NCBI GenBank assembly: GCA_023384135.1
Contig: JAHDXS010000001.1
Coordinates: forward strand, 62,001-126,000
DNA from: Alphaproteobacteria bacterium
GTDB taxonomy: Bacteria; Pseudomonadota; Alphaproteobacteria; Micavibrionales; Micavibrionaceae
Direction of reading: 5' to 3'
Length of the DNA: 64,000 nt
The notes beneath the pieces are model-generated. The model was not told the origin of the DNA, ran no database searches, and saw nothing but the letters and a program-made list of their open reading frames with translations. Positions 9,550-18,819 of this stretch are shown here, one piece after another (the stretch's first letter is position 1; each line of letters begins with the position of its first letter). Made by a program: the position numbers and the translations under genes.

Positions 9550-10242
9550 GTGGCAAAAACACTGGAGTTCGGTAAATTGAAGCTCAGGGTGATCTCCGCC
9601 CTGATCATGGCGCCGTGCTTCATTTACATCATGTATACGGGCGGCGTGATCTTTCAGACTTTCTTGCTTCTGGCCTTCGCTTTGTCGCTTTATGAATGGT
9701 ACGGCCTGTCTCAAAAAACCGACCGCTTCCTGTTCTATTTCAGCATGGGCACGGCCTATATGATGACGGCCTACGGCAGCTTCTACTTCCTGCGCGAATT
9801 TTATAACTTGAACGTTCTGTTGATCTTTATCGGCATGATCTGGTTCAGCGATATCGGCGCTTATTTCACCGGCAAGACCCTAGGCGGCCCCAAGCTGATC
9901 CAGAAAATCAGCCCCAACAAAACATGGTCGGGTTTCGGCGGCGCCTTGTTTTTTCCGGCCGTGTTCGCCGTGATCTGGATCAGCGTCTTCGGCTTTCACG
10001 ATCATTTCCAGAAACTGGGCCTCCTGATGCTCCTGCCCGCCGGGTTTATGGTCGGTTTGGCCATCGGCTGCGTGGGGCAGGTCGGGGACTTGCTGATCTC
10101 TTACGTAAAACGCCGCGCGAACGTCAAGGATACCGGAACCCTGATCCCCGGCCATGGCGGCCTGCTCGACCGGATCGACTCGATGATGCTCGGCGCCCCG
10201 GTATTTTTATTCCTGATCAGCGTCCTGCACTATGTCTTCTAA
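9550..10242 (+). CDS. cdsA: Phosphatidate cytidylyltransferase
   Basis: Makes CDP-diacylglycerol from phosphatidate and CTP in the inner membrane. There are about six hydrophobic segments in 230 residues, and the family signature is present at the C-terminus: SYVKRRANVKDTGTLIPGHG followed by GLLDRID. The length is short compared with the usual 260-290, mostly from a reduced N-terminus. A GTG start at 9550 is preceded by AGGGA; no earlier start is convincing. The 3' end overlaps dxr by 11 nt, indicating an operon. The product feeds pgpA-dependent phosphatidylglycerol synthesis. Confidence 0.95.
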   Translation: MAKTLEFGKLKLRVISALIMAPCFIYIMYTGGVIFQTFLLLAFALSLYEWYGLSQKTDRFLFYFSMGTAYMMTAYGSFYFLREFYNLNVLLIFIGMIWFSDIGAYFTGKTLGGPKLIQKISPNKTWSGFGGALFFPAVFAVIWISVFGFHDHFQKLGLLMLLPAGFMVGLAIGCVGQVGDLLISYVKRRANVKDTGTLIPGHGGLLDRIDSMMLGAPVFLFLISVLHYVF

Positions 10243-11443
10243 AAGAACAGTCAGTATTTTCGGCGTGACCGGATCGGTCGGAACCAGCGCCTGCGATGTG
10301 ATTCTGAACGCCCCCGGCAGATTTGAGGTTCAGACCGTTACGGCGGGCCGCAACGTCGAAAAACTGGCGCAGGCCGCCCGCACCCTAAGCGCAAAACAGG
10401 CCGTCATCGCGGATGAAGCCCTTTTGGAACCTCTGAAATCCAAACTCGCAGGCACAGGCATTGAGGCGATGGGCGGGCGACAGGCCCTGATCGAGGCCGC
10501 CGCGCAGCCCGCCGATATCCTGCTGGCCGCCATTGTTGGGTTCGAAGGGCTCCGGCCCATCCTCTCCGCCCTCGAAAACGGCGTGAATGTGGCCATCGCC
10601 AACAAGGAACCTCTGGTCGCGGCGGGCCATCTGGTCAAGGAAGCGGCAAAAAAAGGCGGCGCGAAGCTGATCCCCGTGGACAGCGAGCATAACGCGATCT
10701 TTCAGGTTCTGGAGCAGCACAACAGGAGCGCCGTCGAAAAAGTGATCCTGACCGCGTCCGGCGGGCCGTTCCTCAACTGGACGTACGAGCAGATGGCCAA
10801 GGCGACCCCCGAACAGGCTGTGGCCCACCCCAACTGGTCGATGGGTCCCAAGATCTCCGTGGACAGCGCCACCATGATGAACAAAGCGCTTGAAATTATT
10901 GAAGCAGCTGTACTTTTTGACCTGAAGCCCGAACAAATCGAAGTCTTGATCCACCCGCAATCAGTCGTTCACTCTTTGGTTGCTTACAAGGACGGTTCCC
11001 AACTCGCCCAGCTTGGCGAAAGCGATATGCGCGTTCCCATCGCCCACGCGCTGGCCTGGCCGGACAGGCTGGAGAAGGGGGGGCGTACGCTCGATCTGGC
11101 TTCCGTCTCCACCCTCAGCTTCAGCCGCCCCGATTTTGATAAATTCCCGGCATTAGTTTATGCTGACGAGTGTCTGAAGCGCGGTGCAGCCGCATGCATC
11201 GCCCTGAACGCCGCGAACGAAACAGCGGTTCAGGCGTTTCTGGAGCGGCGCATCGGGTTTATGGATATTCTAGGTGCCGTATCCCATGCGTTGGCGGACG
11301 AACGGTGTAACCCGGCTGCAAAAACGCCGAAAACGGTTGAAGAGATTGAAAAATTGGATCAAACTGTGCGCGCTTTGACGGAAGAGTATATTGCAGCCCG
11401 CCAGACACACGGACAACATAGGAAAGCGGTAAGTCCCTCATGA
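10232..11443 (+). CDS. dxr: 1-deoxy-D-xylulose-5-phosphate reductoisomerase
   Basis: Converts DXP to MEP with NADPH, the committed step of the non-mevalonate isoprenoid pathway. The protein has 403 residues. The N-terminal Rossmann motif GVTGSVGTSA is at 10-19. ANKEPLVAAGHL, PVDSEHNAIFQVL and SVDSATMMNKALEIIEA carry the metal and substrate ligands, and the C-terminal helical domain is complete. It overlaps cdsA by 11 nt and the first rseP by 4 nt (ATGA), so translation is probably coupled. Confidence 0.98.
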   Translation: MSSKRTVSIFGVTGSVGTSACDVILNAPGRFEVQTVTAGRNVEKLAQAARTLSAKQAVIADEALLEPLKSKLAGTGIEAMGGRQALIEAAAQPADILLAAIVGFEGLRPILSALENGVNVAIANKEPLVAAGHLVKEAAKKGGAKLIPVDSEHNAIFQVLEQHNRSAVEKVILTASGGPFLNWTYEQMAKATPEQAVAHPNWSMGPKISVDSATMMNKALEIIEAAVLFDLKPEQIEVLIHPQSVVHSLVAYKDGSQLAQLGESDMRVPIAHALAWPDRLEKGGRTLDLASVSTLSFSRPDFDKFPALVYADECLKRGAAACIALNAANETAVQAFLERRIGFMDILGAVSHALADERCNPAAKTPKTVEEIEKLDQTVRALTEEYIAARQTHGQHRKAVSPS

Positions 11444-12840
11444 ACATCATGGAACTGGTTCAAATCTTTGGCCATAACTTCTTCTTTTTCGTCATCGTAT
11501 TTTTAGTCGTCCTGAGCGTGTTGGTCTTCGTGCACGAATGGGGCCATTACATCATCGCGCGGATCTGCGGTGTAAGGGTCGACAGCTTCTCCATCGGTTT
11601 CGGTAAGGAGCTCTGCGGCTGGAACGACCGTAACGGCACGCGTTGGAAAATTTCGCTCATCCCGCTCGGCGGCTATGTAAAGCTTTACGGTGATGTTGAC
11701 CCGGCGAGCGCCGGACACACCGATCAGGTCGAAGATAAGGAGCAGGGCGAAAAGCGCACCATGACCGACTCGGAGCGTTCTCAGGCTTTCTTCGCCAAAC
11801 CAGTTTCGCAGCGAGCGGCGATCGTATTTGCCGGTCCCGCGATCAACTATATTTTCGCGTTCCTGATCTACGCAGGGATTTTTATGTATTACGGCCAGTC
11901 GGTTTCTCCCCCGGTGGCGGCGGCGGTCGGTATCGGAACCGCTGCGGAACGTCATGGTTTCCAGCCCCACGACCGTATTGTAAGCATCGATGGAAAGACC
12001 ATGGAGAGCTTTAAGGATCTCCAGCGCGAGATGATGCTCGCGCTCGATACGGAACGCCATTTCGTCGTGGAGAGAGATGGACAGACCGTGGACATCTATG
12101 CCCGGCCGGATCGTCAGGAAATGACGGATAATTTTGGGTTCAAAAGCAGTCAGGGCCGACTGGGTATCTATGAACCGAGTTGGGGTGTCGAAATTGCCAA
12201 AATCACCAAGATCGAAGGGCAGGCGATAGAAAACAACGAAGACAAGGTTAAGGCGCTCCAGGAGCGCATGGGCAAAACCTACCGCCTCGAAATTGATCTG
12301 GGCCCGAAAAAGGAAGAGTTGGTTGTTCGCCCGATGGCTGAACTGAACAAAAATATGACCAATCCTGAGGACAAGACCTATTACGGAGTGTTGTTCCTCT
12401 CGAATCAGGAGCCAAAAGAGCTCATACAACTGACCCCCGGCGAGGCCGTTTACCGTGCGGCGCGGGAATGTTACCTCGTGACCCGCGGGATCCTTGAGGG
12501 ACTTGGCCAGATGATTACGGGCGTTCGCAGCGCGACCGAACTCGGCGGCATTATCCGTATTGGCGCCATAACCGGAGAAATCGCGCAAAACGGCTTTTTC
12601 GCCCTGATTATCCTGATGGCGCTGCTCTCCATCAATCTCGGCTTCATAAACCTTCTGCCGATCCCGCTGCTCGACGGCGGACACCTGCTGTTTTATTTCT
12701 TCGAGGGAATTATGGGCCGCCCGGTCTCCGAACAGGTGCAGGAATACGCATTCCGCTTCGGTCTGGTCTTTTTGATTGGAATCATGGCCTTCGCCAACCT
12801 GAACGACATTCTACAACTCCTGCGGGCCGGTTCCGGCTGA
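11440..12840 (+). CDS. rseP: RseP-type site-2 zinc metalloprotease, copy 1
   Basis: Intramembrane protease of the M50 family, which cuts membrane-anchored anti-sigma factors after a first cleavage. The protein has 466 residues. An N-terminal membrane helix carries HEWGH (zinc ligands H32, H36; catalytic E33). It is followed by FSIGFGKEL and PLGGYVKLYGDVDP, a periplasmic PDZ region (about 165-340), and a C-terminal helix with NLLPIPLLDGGH containing the third metal ligand. All catalytic residues are present. It overlaps dxr by 4 nt. A second full-length paralogue follows 22 nt downstream. Confidence 0.95.
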   Translation: MNIMELVQIFGHNFFFFVIVFLVVLSVLVFVHEWGHYIIARICGVRVDSFSIGFGKELCGWNDRNGTRWKISLIPLGGYVKLYGDVDPASAGHTDQVEDKEQGEKRTMTDSERSQAFFAKPVSQRAAIVFAGPAINYIFAFLIYAGIFMYYGQSVSPPVAAAVGIGTAAERHGFQPHDRIVSIDGKTMESFKDLQREMMLALDTERHFVVERDGQTVDIYARPDRQEMTDNFGFKSSQGRLGIYEPSWGVEIAKITKIEGQAIENNEDKVKALQERMGKTYRLEIDLGPKKEELVVRPMAELNKNMTNPEDKTYYGVLFLSNQEPKELIQLTPGEAVYRAARECYLVTRGILEGLGQMITGVRSATELGGIIRIGAITGEIAQNGFFALIILMALLSINLGFINLLPIPLLDGGHLLFYFFEGIMGRPVSEQVQEYAFRFGLVFLIGIMAFANLNDILQLLRAGSG

Positions 12841-12862
12841 CCCATGAAGCACGGATAAGCCT

Positions 12863-14254
12863 ATGGACGCTGCGCCCTCGGAAGCCATGACCCTTCTCGA
12901 AATAGGTGACTTGGTTTTCCGGTATGGCGTTGTAACGGCCATTAGCCTCGCCCTGATTATCCTGATCCACGAATTCGGCCATTATCTGGCGGCGAGAGCC
13001 TTTGGCGTGAAGGTCACGAAATTCTCCATCGGCTTCGGCAAGGAGATATGGGGCCGCACCGACAAAAAAGGCACGCGCTGGGCACTATCCCGCCTGCCGA
13101 TCGGGGGCTACGTGGCCATTTTCGGGGATGTCGATCCCGCCGACCCGGTTATATGGGACTCCGAAAAAAAGGAAAAACGAAGGCTGAGCGACGAGGAACT
13201 TGCCGTAGCCTTCTGCACCCGCAAGGTCTGGCAGCGCATGATCATCGTAGCCGCCGGACCGGGCATCAACGTATTCTTGGCGTTCACGCTTCTGGCGGGC
13301 CTGTTTATGATTCGCGGCGTAACGGTAACCCCTCCGGTCGTCAACGGCATAGCCATCGGCACGGCCAGCTATGACGCAGGGTTCCAGTTAGGCGACAGGA
13401 TTCTGGAAATGGACGGCAGAAAGATTAATGACTTTGAAGAAATCTACAAAGTCACCACCAAGGACTGGACCAATCCCCATAAATACAAAGTGTTGCGGAA
13501 CGGAGATGTCATTGAGATCACGATGACAGCCCGCGAAATGAACTTTACCGACTGGAAAGGAAGAAAGTGGGAGGGCCGGGGCAAGATCGGGATGCTGAAC
13601 GGCACAAATGCCTATTTTGAACAGATGGTAAAAATCGACGGGATAGATACGCAAAAAGACCCCGATAAGGCCCGGAAACTGCTTCAGGAGCGCCTCGATA
13701 AAGTTGTGGAAATTGAATATGACCTGACCGATGATGGTCACGACGTTTTTCTGAGTTATTTCCCGGCGGCTTACAACGAGCATCTGATGGACCCCAAACA
13801 CCATTACTATGATCGTATATTTTTAAGCGATATCAATAAATTAGAATACAGTCATAAAGATATTATCTCAGCCTACGGTCGCGCCGCAGATCAGATATGG
13901 AGGGGAATTAAGGCCACTGTGGGCTTATTTGCGGTATTGTATAAAGGGCGGACCGAAGAACCAATCGTGGGCGGCGTGTTAAAACTGGGAAAATACGCCG
14001 GTGGGGCAGCCAAAGAGGGGGTAAGCGATTACATAGTCTTCCTTACCATGCTCTCCATGGCTATAGCCCTGATAAATATTCTGCCGATCCCGCTTTTGGA
14101 TGGCGGCTTTATGGTTTTTCTAATATACGAAGCCATAACAGGGCAGCAACTTTCTCCACGGATACAGAACATTGCCTTTGCAATTGCTCTGGTCTTTTTG
14201 GCCGGAATCATGATAATTGCTAACCTGATCGATTTGATCTATTTCTTTAGCTGA
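12863..14254 (+). CDS. RseP-type site-2 zinc metalloprotease, copy 2
   Basis: Tandem paralogue of the preceding gene, 463 residues with the same architecture. HEFGH is at about 36-40, then FSIGFGKEIWG, GGYVAIFGDVDP, a diverged PDZ region and NILPIPLLDGGF near the C-terminus. The zinc ligands and catalytic glutamate are intact; the only obvious motif change is Phe for His after LDGG, which is not a metal ligand. The periplasmic PDZ half has diverged much more than the membrane core, suggesting another substrate or adaptor. The start is uncertain: ATG 12863 or 12887, neither with a good ribosome site. Confidence 0.93.
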   Translation: MDAAPSEAMTLLEIGDLVFRYGVVTAISLALIILIHEFGHYLAARAFGVKVTKFSIGFGKEIWGRTDKKGTRWALSRLPIGGYVAIFGDVDPADPVIWDSEKKEKRRLSDEELAVAFCTRKVWQRMIIVAAGPGINVFLAFTLLAGLFMIRGVTVTPPVVNGIAIGTASYDAGFQLGDRILEMDGRKINDFEEIYKVTTKDWTNPHKYKVLRNGDVIEITMTAREMNFTDWKGRKWEGRGKIGMLNGTNAYFEQMVKIDGIDTQKDPDKARKLLQERLDKVVEIEYDLTDDGHDVFLSYFPAAYNEHLMDPKHHYYDRIFLSDINKLEYSHKDIISAYGRAADQIWRGIKATVGLFAVLYKGRTEEPIVGGVLKLGKYAGGAAKEGVSDYIVFLTMLSMAIALINILPIPLLDGGFMVFLIYEAITGQQLSPRIQNIAFAIALVFLAGIMIIANLIDLIYFFS

Positions 14255-14310
14255 GGTTTTCGATCCTGATAGCCTCGTAATCACTTAAGTAAACGCAGGA
14301 ATGCTCAAAA

Positions 14311-16593
14311 ATGACGAATAAAAGCAGGATGCTTAAGGCGCTCAGCCTTGTTCTGACCATGGTAATTGTCGCGGCCGTCCCGGCGCGCGCGTGGGCTGAA
14401 ACAGTGCGCAAGATCGAGGTGAGCGGTTCCGAGCGGATCGAAGAAGCGACCGTGGTATCCTACATGGACCTCAAGGCCGGCGACCCGCTGGACGAAATCG
14501 CCGTAGACCGGGCCCTCAAGAGCCTCTTTTCCACAGGTCTTTTCGCGGACGTTAAGGTCGTGGATGCCGGGGGCGGTACGGTTAAAGTCACAGTCGTTGA
14601 AAACCCGATCGTCAACCAGATCAGCTTTGAAGGGAATGATAAGATCGATGATTCAGAGCTGCTGGGCGAAATTCAATTGCGCCCGCGCCATGTATTCACG
14701 AGAACGAAGGTGCAGTCCGATCTCTCGCGCCTGAATCAGGTGTACCGTCGTCAGGGGCGCTTTTCGGTCAATATCGAACCCAAGGTCATTCGTCTTGATC
14801 AAAACCGCGTCGATCTTGTATTTGAAATCGACGAGGGCGATGTAACCGAGGTTAAAACCATACGCTTTGTGGGAAATAAGAAATTTGATGACGACAAACT
14901 GCGCAGCGTTATCAGCACAAAGCAAAGTGCATGGTACCGGTTCTTGACATCGGACGATCGTTATGACGAGGACCGTCTGTCCTACGATCAGGAGCTGCTG
15001 CGCAACTATTATCTCTCGCGCGGTTATGCAGATTTCTCTGTTGTCTCGGCTACGGCTGAACTCTCTCCGGACAAGAAAAGCTTCTTCCTGACCTTTACGG
15101 TTGATGAAGGAGAGCGCTATAAAGTTGCGGGAACGAGCATAGTCTCCGAATTGCGTAACTTCGACACGTCTTCGCTGCAAGCTTCGATCAATTTCGGCGC
15201 AGGAGACTGGTATGACGCCGACAAGGTCAAGCAAACCGTGTCCGCCATGACGGATCACCTAGGGGATCTTCAATTCGCCTTCGTAAACGTCAAGCCCGAC
15301 ATTCAAAAGGATAGGGAAAAGAAGGAAGTTTTGGTTATATTTAGTGTGAGCGAGACCCCGCCGGTATTCGTTGAGCGCGTAAACATAAACGGTAACGTCC
15401 GTACGATGGACAAGGTTCTGCGCCGCGAGATCGAGGTGGTCGAGGGCGACCCCTTCAACCGCTCCAAGGTGGCAAAATCCGAGCAGAACATCAAAAATCT
15501 GGATTACTTCGAGAACGTGAAGCTGGGCGTCAAGCAAGGCTCGGCTCCCGATAAGACTGTAATCGATGTGGATGTGCAGGAAAAATCGACCGGCGAACTC
15601 TCGATCGGCGCGGGCTTCTCCTCAACCGACGGCCCGTTGGCGGATTTCCGTATTCGCGAACGCAATCTTCTGGGTAAGGGGCAGGATCTGTTGTTTGCAA
15701 CCACAATCGCGGGCAAGCGCTCCGAATTCGACGTGTCGTTCACTGAGCCGTACTTCCTCGACCGCGACCTTTCGGCTGGCTTCGACATCTTCCATATCTC
15801 GCGCGACCTGCAGGACGAAAGCTCCTACGACCAGAAACGGACAGGCGGCGCCCTGCGTATGGGATATCCCTTGTCTGAAAATTGGCGCCAGACGGTTAAA
15901 TACCAGTATGAGAAAAACGACATCGACAATGTTGATAGCGACGCTTCCCGGTTTATCCGCGATCAAGAAGGCATGCGGACGACATCGGCGGTTGCCCAAC
16001 GCCTCGTGTACGATACACGCGACAGCATCCTGCTTACGACCGAGGGGCTTTACTACTGGCTCGACACGGAAGTGGCCGGTGTTGGCGGTGATGCTAAATA
16101 TGTCTCCGGCCGTACCGGAGCATCCTACTTCTACCCGGTCATGGATCAGGTTGTCGTCAATGCCTTGGGCGAGGTCGGCGCGATCACGGGCTACAGCAAC
16201 ACGGACGTGGAGATCAACGAGCGTTTCTTCATCGGCGGTTCAACTCTGCGTGGCTTTGAGCGCTCAGGGATTGGTCCGCGCGACTCGAAAACCGACGATG
16301 CGCTCGGCGGAAATATGTTCTACCGTGGCAGTGTCGAAGGTTCCTTCCCGGTTGGCCTGCCTAAGGAAATGGGCATCAAGGGGCACCTTTTCACAGATTT
16401 CGGGTCACTTATGGATATTGACGAAAGCGGCTCCAGCCTTCTGGAGGAAGACTCTCTCCGGGCCAGCGCGGGCGTGGGGCTTTCGTGGCGCTCTCCGTTC
16501 GGCCCGATCCGCGTAGATCTGGCGGTCCCCTATTTGAAGGAAGATTTCGACGAGGAAGAGTATTTCAGATTTGATTTTGGAACGCGCTTCTAG
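14311..16593 (+). CDS. bamA: Outer membrane protein assembly factor BamA
   Basis: Omp85 core of the BAM complex, which folds beta-barrel proteins into the outer membrane. The protein has 760 residues. It has a signal peptide (cleavage near AWA-ET, about residue 30), five POTRA domains to about residue 420 (the first starts VRKIEVSGSERIEEATV), and a C-terminal 16-strand barrel with the lid-loop motif GGSTLRGFERSGIGPR. It ends in phenylalanine-rich FDFGTRF, the terminal barrel signature. Position after rseP and before skp is the conserved proteobacterial order. Confidence 0.98.
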   Translation: MTNKSRMLKALSLVLTMVIVAAVPARAWAETVRKIEVSGSERIEEATVVSYMDLKAGDPLDEIAVDRALKSLFSTGLFADVKVVDAGGGTVKVTVVENPIVNQISFEGNDKIDDSELLGEIQLRPRHVFTRTKVQSDLSRLNQVYRRQGRFSVNIEPKVIRLDQNRVDLVFEIDEGDVTEVKTIRFVGNKKFDDDKLRSVISTKQSAWYRFLTSDDRYDEDRLSYDQELLRNYYLSRGYADFSVVSATAELSPDKKSFFLTFTVDEGERYKVAGTSIVSELRNFDTSSLQASINFGAGDWYDADKVKQTVSAMTDHLGDLQFAFVNVKPDIQKDREKKEVLVIFSVSETPPVFVERVNINGNVRTMDKVLRREIEVVEGDPFNRSKVAKSEQNIKNLDYFENVKLGVKQGSAPDKTVIDVDVQEKSTGELSIGAGFSSTDGPLADFRIRERNLLGKGQDLLFATTIAGKRSEFDVSFTEPYFLDRDLSAGFDIFHISRDLQDESSYDQKRTGGALRMGYPLSENWRQTVKYQYEKNDIDNVDSDASRFIRDQEGMRTTSAVAQRLVYDTRDSILLTTEGLYYWLDTEVAGVGGDAKYVSGRTGASYFYPVMDQVVVNALGEVGAITGYSNTDVEINERFFIGGSTLRGFERSGIGPRDSKTDDALGGNMFYRGSVEGSFPVGLPKEMGIKGHLFTDFGSLMDIDESGSSLLEEDSLRASAGVGLSWRSPFGPIRVDLAVPYLKEDFDEEEYFRFDFGTRF

Positions 16594-16630
16594 TAGCGTC
16601 TGTGGCTAAACCTATACTAGGGGCTCCAAA

Positions 16631-17179
16631 ATGAAATTGCGTATTATTGCCCGGGCTTTGATCTGCTCTGCTTTTCTAATGTTTTTGGCTGCGCCTCAGG
16701 CGTACGCACAAATCTCCATCGCCGTTGTCGACGTCGAGTCCATTATGTCCGACTCCGCTGCCGCCAAGTCGATCAAGGAGCAGGTTAAAGAACAGTCCGC
16801 TAAGTTCGAAACGGAAATGCAGGCCTTGGAAAAGCAACTCAACGCCGACCTTGATAAGCTGAAAAAGGAAGGCGAATCCCTCTCCCGCGAAGAAAATGAC
16901 AAGAAAGCCGCAGCGTTTTTACAAAAGCGCGACCAGTCAAAGAAAACCCTGAAAAAGCGTTTCTCCGCTCTCAGAAAGGGCGAAAGTCAGGCCCTGAGCA
17001 AGCTCACGGATGCGATTTTCGAAGTCTGCGCCAAGCTGGCCGAAGAGCGCAAATACGACCTCGTAATAACGCGCGGAAACGTAATCGTCGGCTCGAAGGC
17101 TCTGGATATCACTGCGGACGTGATGAAAAACCTTAACGCAACCCTGCCCACCGTAAAAATGACGGTCGCGGCGGAGTGA
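16631..17179 (+). CDS. skp: OmpH/Skp-family periplasmic chaperone
   Basis: Periplasmic trimeric holdase for unfolded outer-membrane proteins bound for BamA. The protein has 182 residues with a signal peptide ending at YAQ (about residue 27). A short beta strand ISIAVVDVESI is followed by a long charged coiled coil (about 40-125, rich in Lys, Glu and Gln) and the C-terminal ILVITR-type strands, here YDLVITRGNVI. Preceded by AGGGG close to the ATG. It lies between bamA and lpxD, as in most proteobacteria. Confidence 0.93.
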   Translation: MKLRIIARALICSAFLMFLAAPQAYAQISIAVVDVESIMSDSAAAKSIKEQVKEQSAKFETEMQALEKQLNADLDKLKKEGESLSREENDKKAAAFLQKRDQSKKTLKKRFSALRKGESQALSKLTDAIFEVCAKLAEERKYDLVITRGNVIVGSKALDITADVMKNLNATLPTVKMTVAAE

Positions 17180-17194
17180 CGAAGAAAGGCGGCT

Positions 17195-18226
17195 ATGGCC
17201 GATCCCGCGTTCTTTAAAAAGGCCGGTGAGTTCGCACTGGGTGAAATTGCGCAAAAGACCGGGGCAACCCTTGTTCCCGCCGGTGATGACAGCGCAAAAA
17301 AGATCATTAGAGATGTGGCCCCGCTCTCGGTAGCGGGACCGGAAACACTAAGCTTTCTGGATAATCTGAAATATCGTGAAGATTTTCTGAAGACAAACGC
17401 GGGCGCTTGTTTTGTGACGCCAGAAATGGCAAAGGTTGCCCCGGCGGGACTGACTTGCCTTGTGAGCCCGTCCCCCTATAAGGCTTATGCGCAGACCGCG
17501 CAGCTCTTTTACCCCGAAACGCTGCCCAAAGCTGAAATTTCAGAAAGGGCTTGGATACACCCTCTTGCCAAGATAGGCGAGCATTGCGTGATCGAAGCGG
17601 GAGCTTGTGTAGAGGAGGGAGCGCAGATCGGTAATGATTGCTGGATAGAGCACGGCGCGGTGATTGGCCGAAACGTCAGGGTCGGGAACCACTGCCGGAT
17701 AGGAACAAACGCCAGCGTTTCGCACGCCTATTTAGGCGACCATGTGCGGCTCTATCCCGGGGTCCGCGTAGGACAGGACGGCTTCGGCTTCGCAATCGAC
17801 CCCACCGGACACGTCAAGGTGCCCCAACTGGGCCGCGTGGTCATTGGCGACCATGTTGAAATCGGGGCCAATACGACCATAGACCGGGGCGCTGGGCCGG
17901 ACACCGTTATAGGCTCCGGCACGTGGATCGATAATCTGGTACAGATTGGCCATAACGTCGAAATCGGCCGGGGGTGCATTATCGTGGCCCAGGTTGGAAT
18001 CTCCGGAAGCACAAAAATTGACGACTTCGTAGCCATCGGCGGCCAAGTTGGCGTTGCCGGCCACCTCAAAATCGGCAAAGGCGCCCGCATAGGGGCCCAA
18101 GCGGGGGTGATGCGGGATGTTCCGCCGGGAGAAGAGCAACTAGGTTCGCCCGCTTACCCCTCAAGGCATTACTTCCGTCAGATTGCTGCACTAAATCGCT
18201 TGATTCAGAAGAAAAAAGGCGTTTAA
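17195..18226 (+). CDS. lpxD: UDP-3-O-(3-hydroxyacyl)glucosamine N-acyltransferase
   Basis: Third step of lipid A synthesis: adds the N-linked 3-hydroxyacyl chain. The protein has 343 residues. The N-terminal uridine-binding domain (1-110) has LSFLDNLKY and CLVSPSPYKAYAQTAQLF. A left-handed beta-helix of hexapeptide repeats (about 115-310) carries the catalytic-His segment QIGHNVEIG, and a short C-terminal helix (HYFRQIAALNRLIQ) closes the protein. It begins 15 nt after skp, so it is co-transcribed. Confidence 0.97.
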   Translation: MADPAFFKKAGEFALGEIAQKTGATLVPAGDDSAKKIIRDVAPLSVAGPETLSFLDNLKYREDFLKTNAGACFVTPEMAKVAPAGLTCLVSPSPYKAYAQTAQLFYPETLPKAEISERAWIHPLAKIGEHCVIEAGACVEEGAQIGNDCWIEHGAVIGRNVRVGNHCRIGTNASVSHAYLGDHVRLYPGVRVGQDGFGFAIDPTGHVKVPQLGRVVIGDHVEIGANTTIDRGAGPDTVIGSGTWIDNLVQIGHNVEIGRGCIIVAQVGISGSTKIDDFVAIGGQVGVAGHLKIGKGARIGAQAGVMRDVPPGEEQLGSPAYPSRHYFRQIAALNRLIQKKKGV

Positions 18227-18269
18227 CTGCACACGGCGCAATAAAGAGCATCAGCCTGAACGATCGACC

Positions 18270-18728
18270 ATGAGCGAAACAACAAACCAGATCGACATCC
18301 AGCGGATCATGAACATGATCCCCCACCGCTACCCCTTTCTTATGGTTGACCGGGTCATCAACCTGGTTCCCGGCGAAAGCGCCGTTGGGATCAAGAATGT
18401 TACGATGAATGAACCCCAATTTATGGGCCATTTTCCGGGATTTCCGGTAATGCCGGGCGTGCTGATCGTTGAGGCGATGGCCCAAACGGCCGGGCTCGTC
18501 GTGGTTGATTTCATGGGTTTGGAATCACAAAACAAAATCGTTTACTTCATGACCATCGACAACGCCCGCTTCAGAAGGCCTGTCACGCCGGGCGACACGA
18601 TGCATATTCACGTCGAAAAATTACAATCGCGCGGAACAGTATGGAAATTCAAGGGAACGGCCAAAGTCGGCGAAAAGGTCTGCGCCGAGGCGACCTTTAG
18701 CGCGATGATCGCGGATGCGCAGCAATAG
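18270..18728 (+). CDS. fabZ: 3-hydroxyacyl-ACP dehydratase FabZ
   Basis: Hot-dog-fold dehydratase of fatty-acid elongation; it competes with LpxA and LpxD for 3-hydroxyacyl-ACP. The protein has 152 residues. [10 protein letters not shown] is at 19-28, the catalytic His is in [14 protein letters not shown] (H54), and the catalytic Glu is in [10 protein letters not shown] (E68). It sits between lpxD and lpxA, where it balances membrane lipid and lipid A production. Confidence 0.98.
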   Translation: MSETTNQIDIQRIMNMIPHRYPFLMVDRVINLVPGESAVGIKNVTMNEPQFMGHFPGFPVMPGVLIVEAMAQTAGLVVVDFMGLESQNKIVYFMTIDNARFRRPVTPGDTMHIHVEKLQSRGTVWKFKGTAKVGEKVCAEATFSAMIADAQQ

Positions 18729-18819
18729 AGTGGTCCTGTAACGGTTCGCAACAAACCGTGATTTGTCCGCTCCGCGATCCCAACCTATGATAAACAATCT
18801 TTTTGAGTATGACCGCGAC

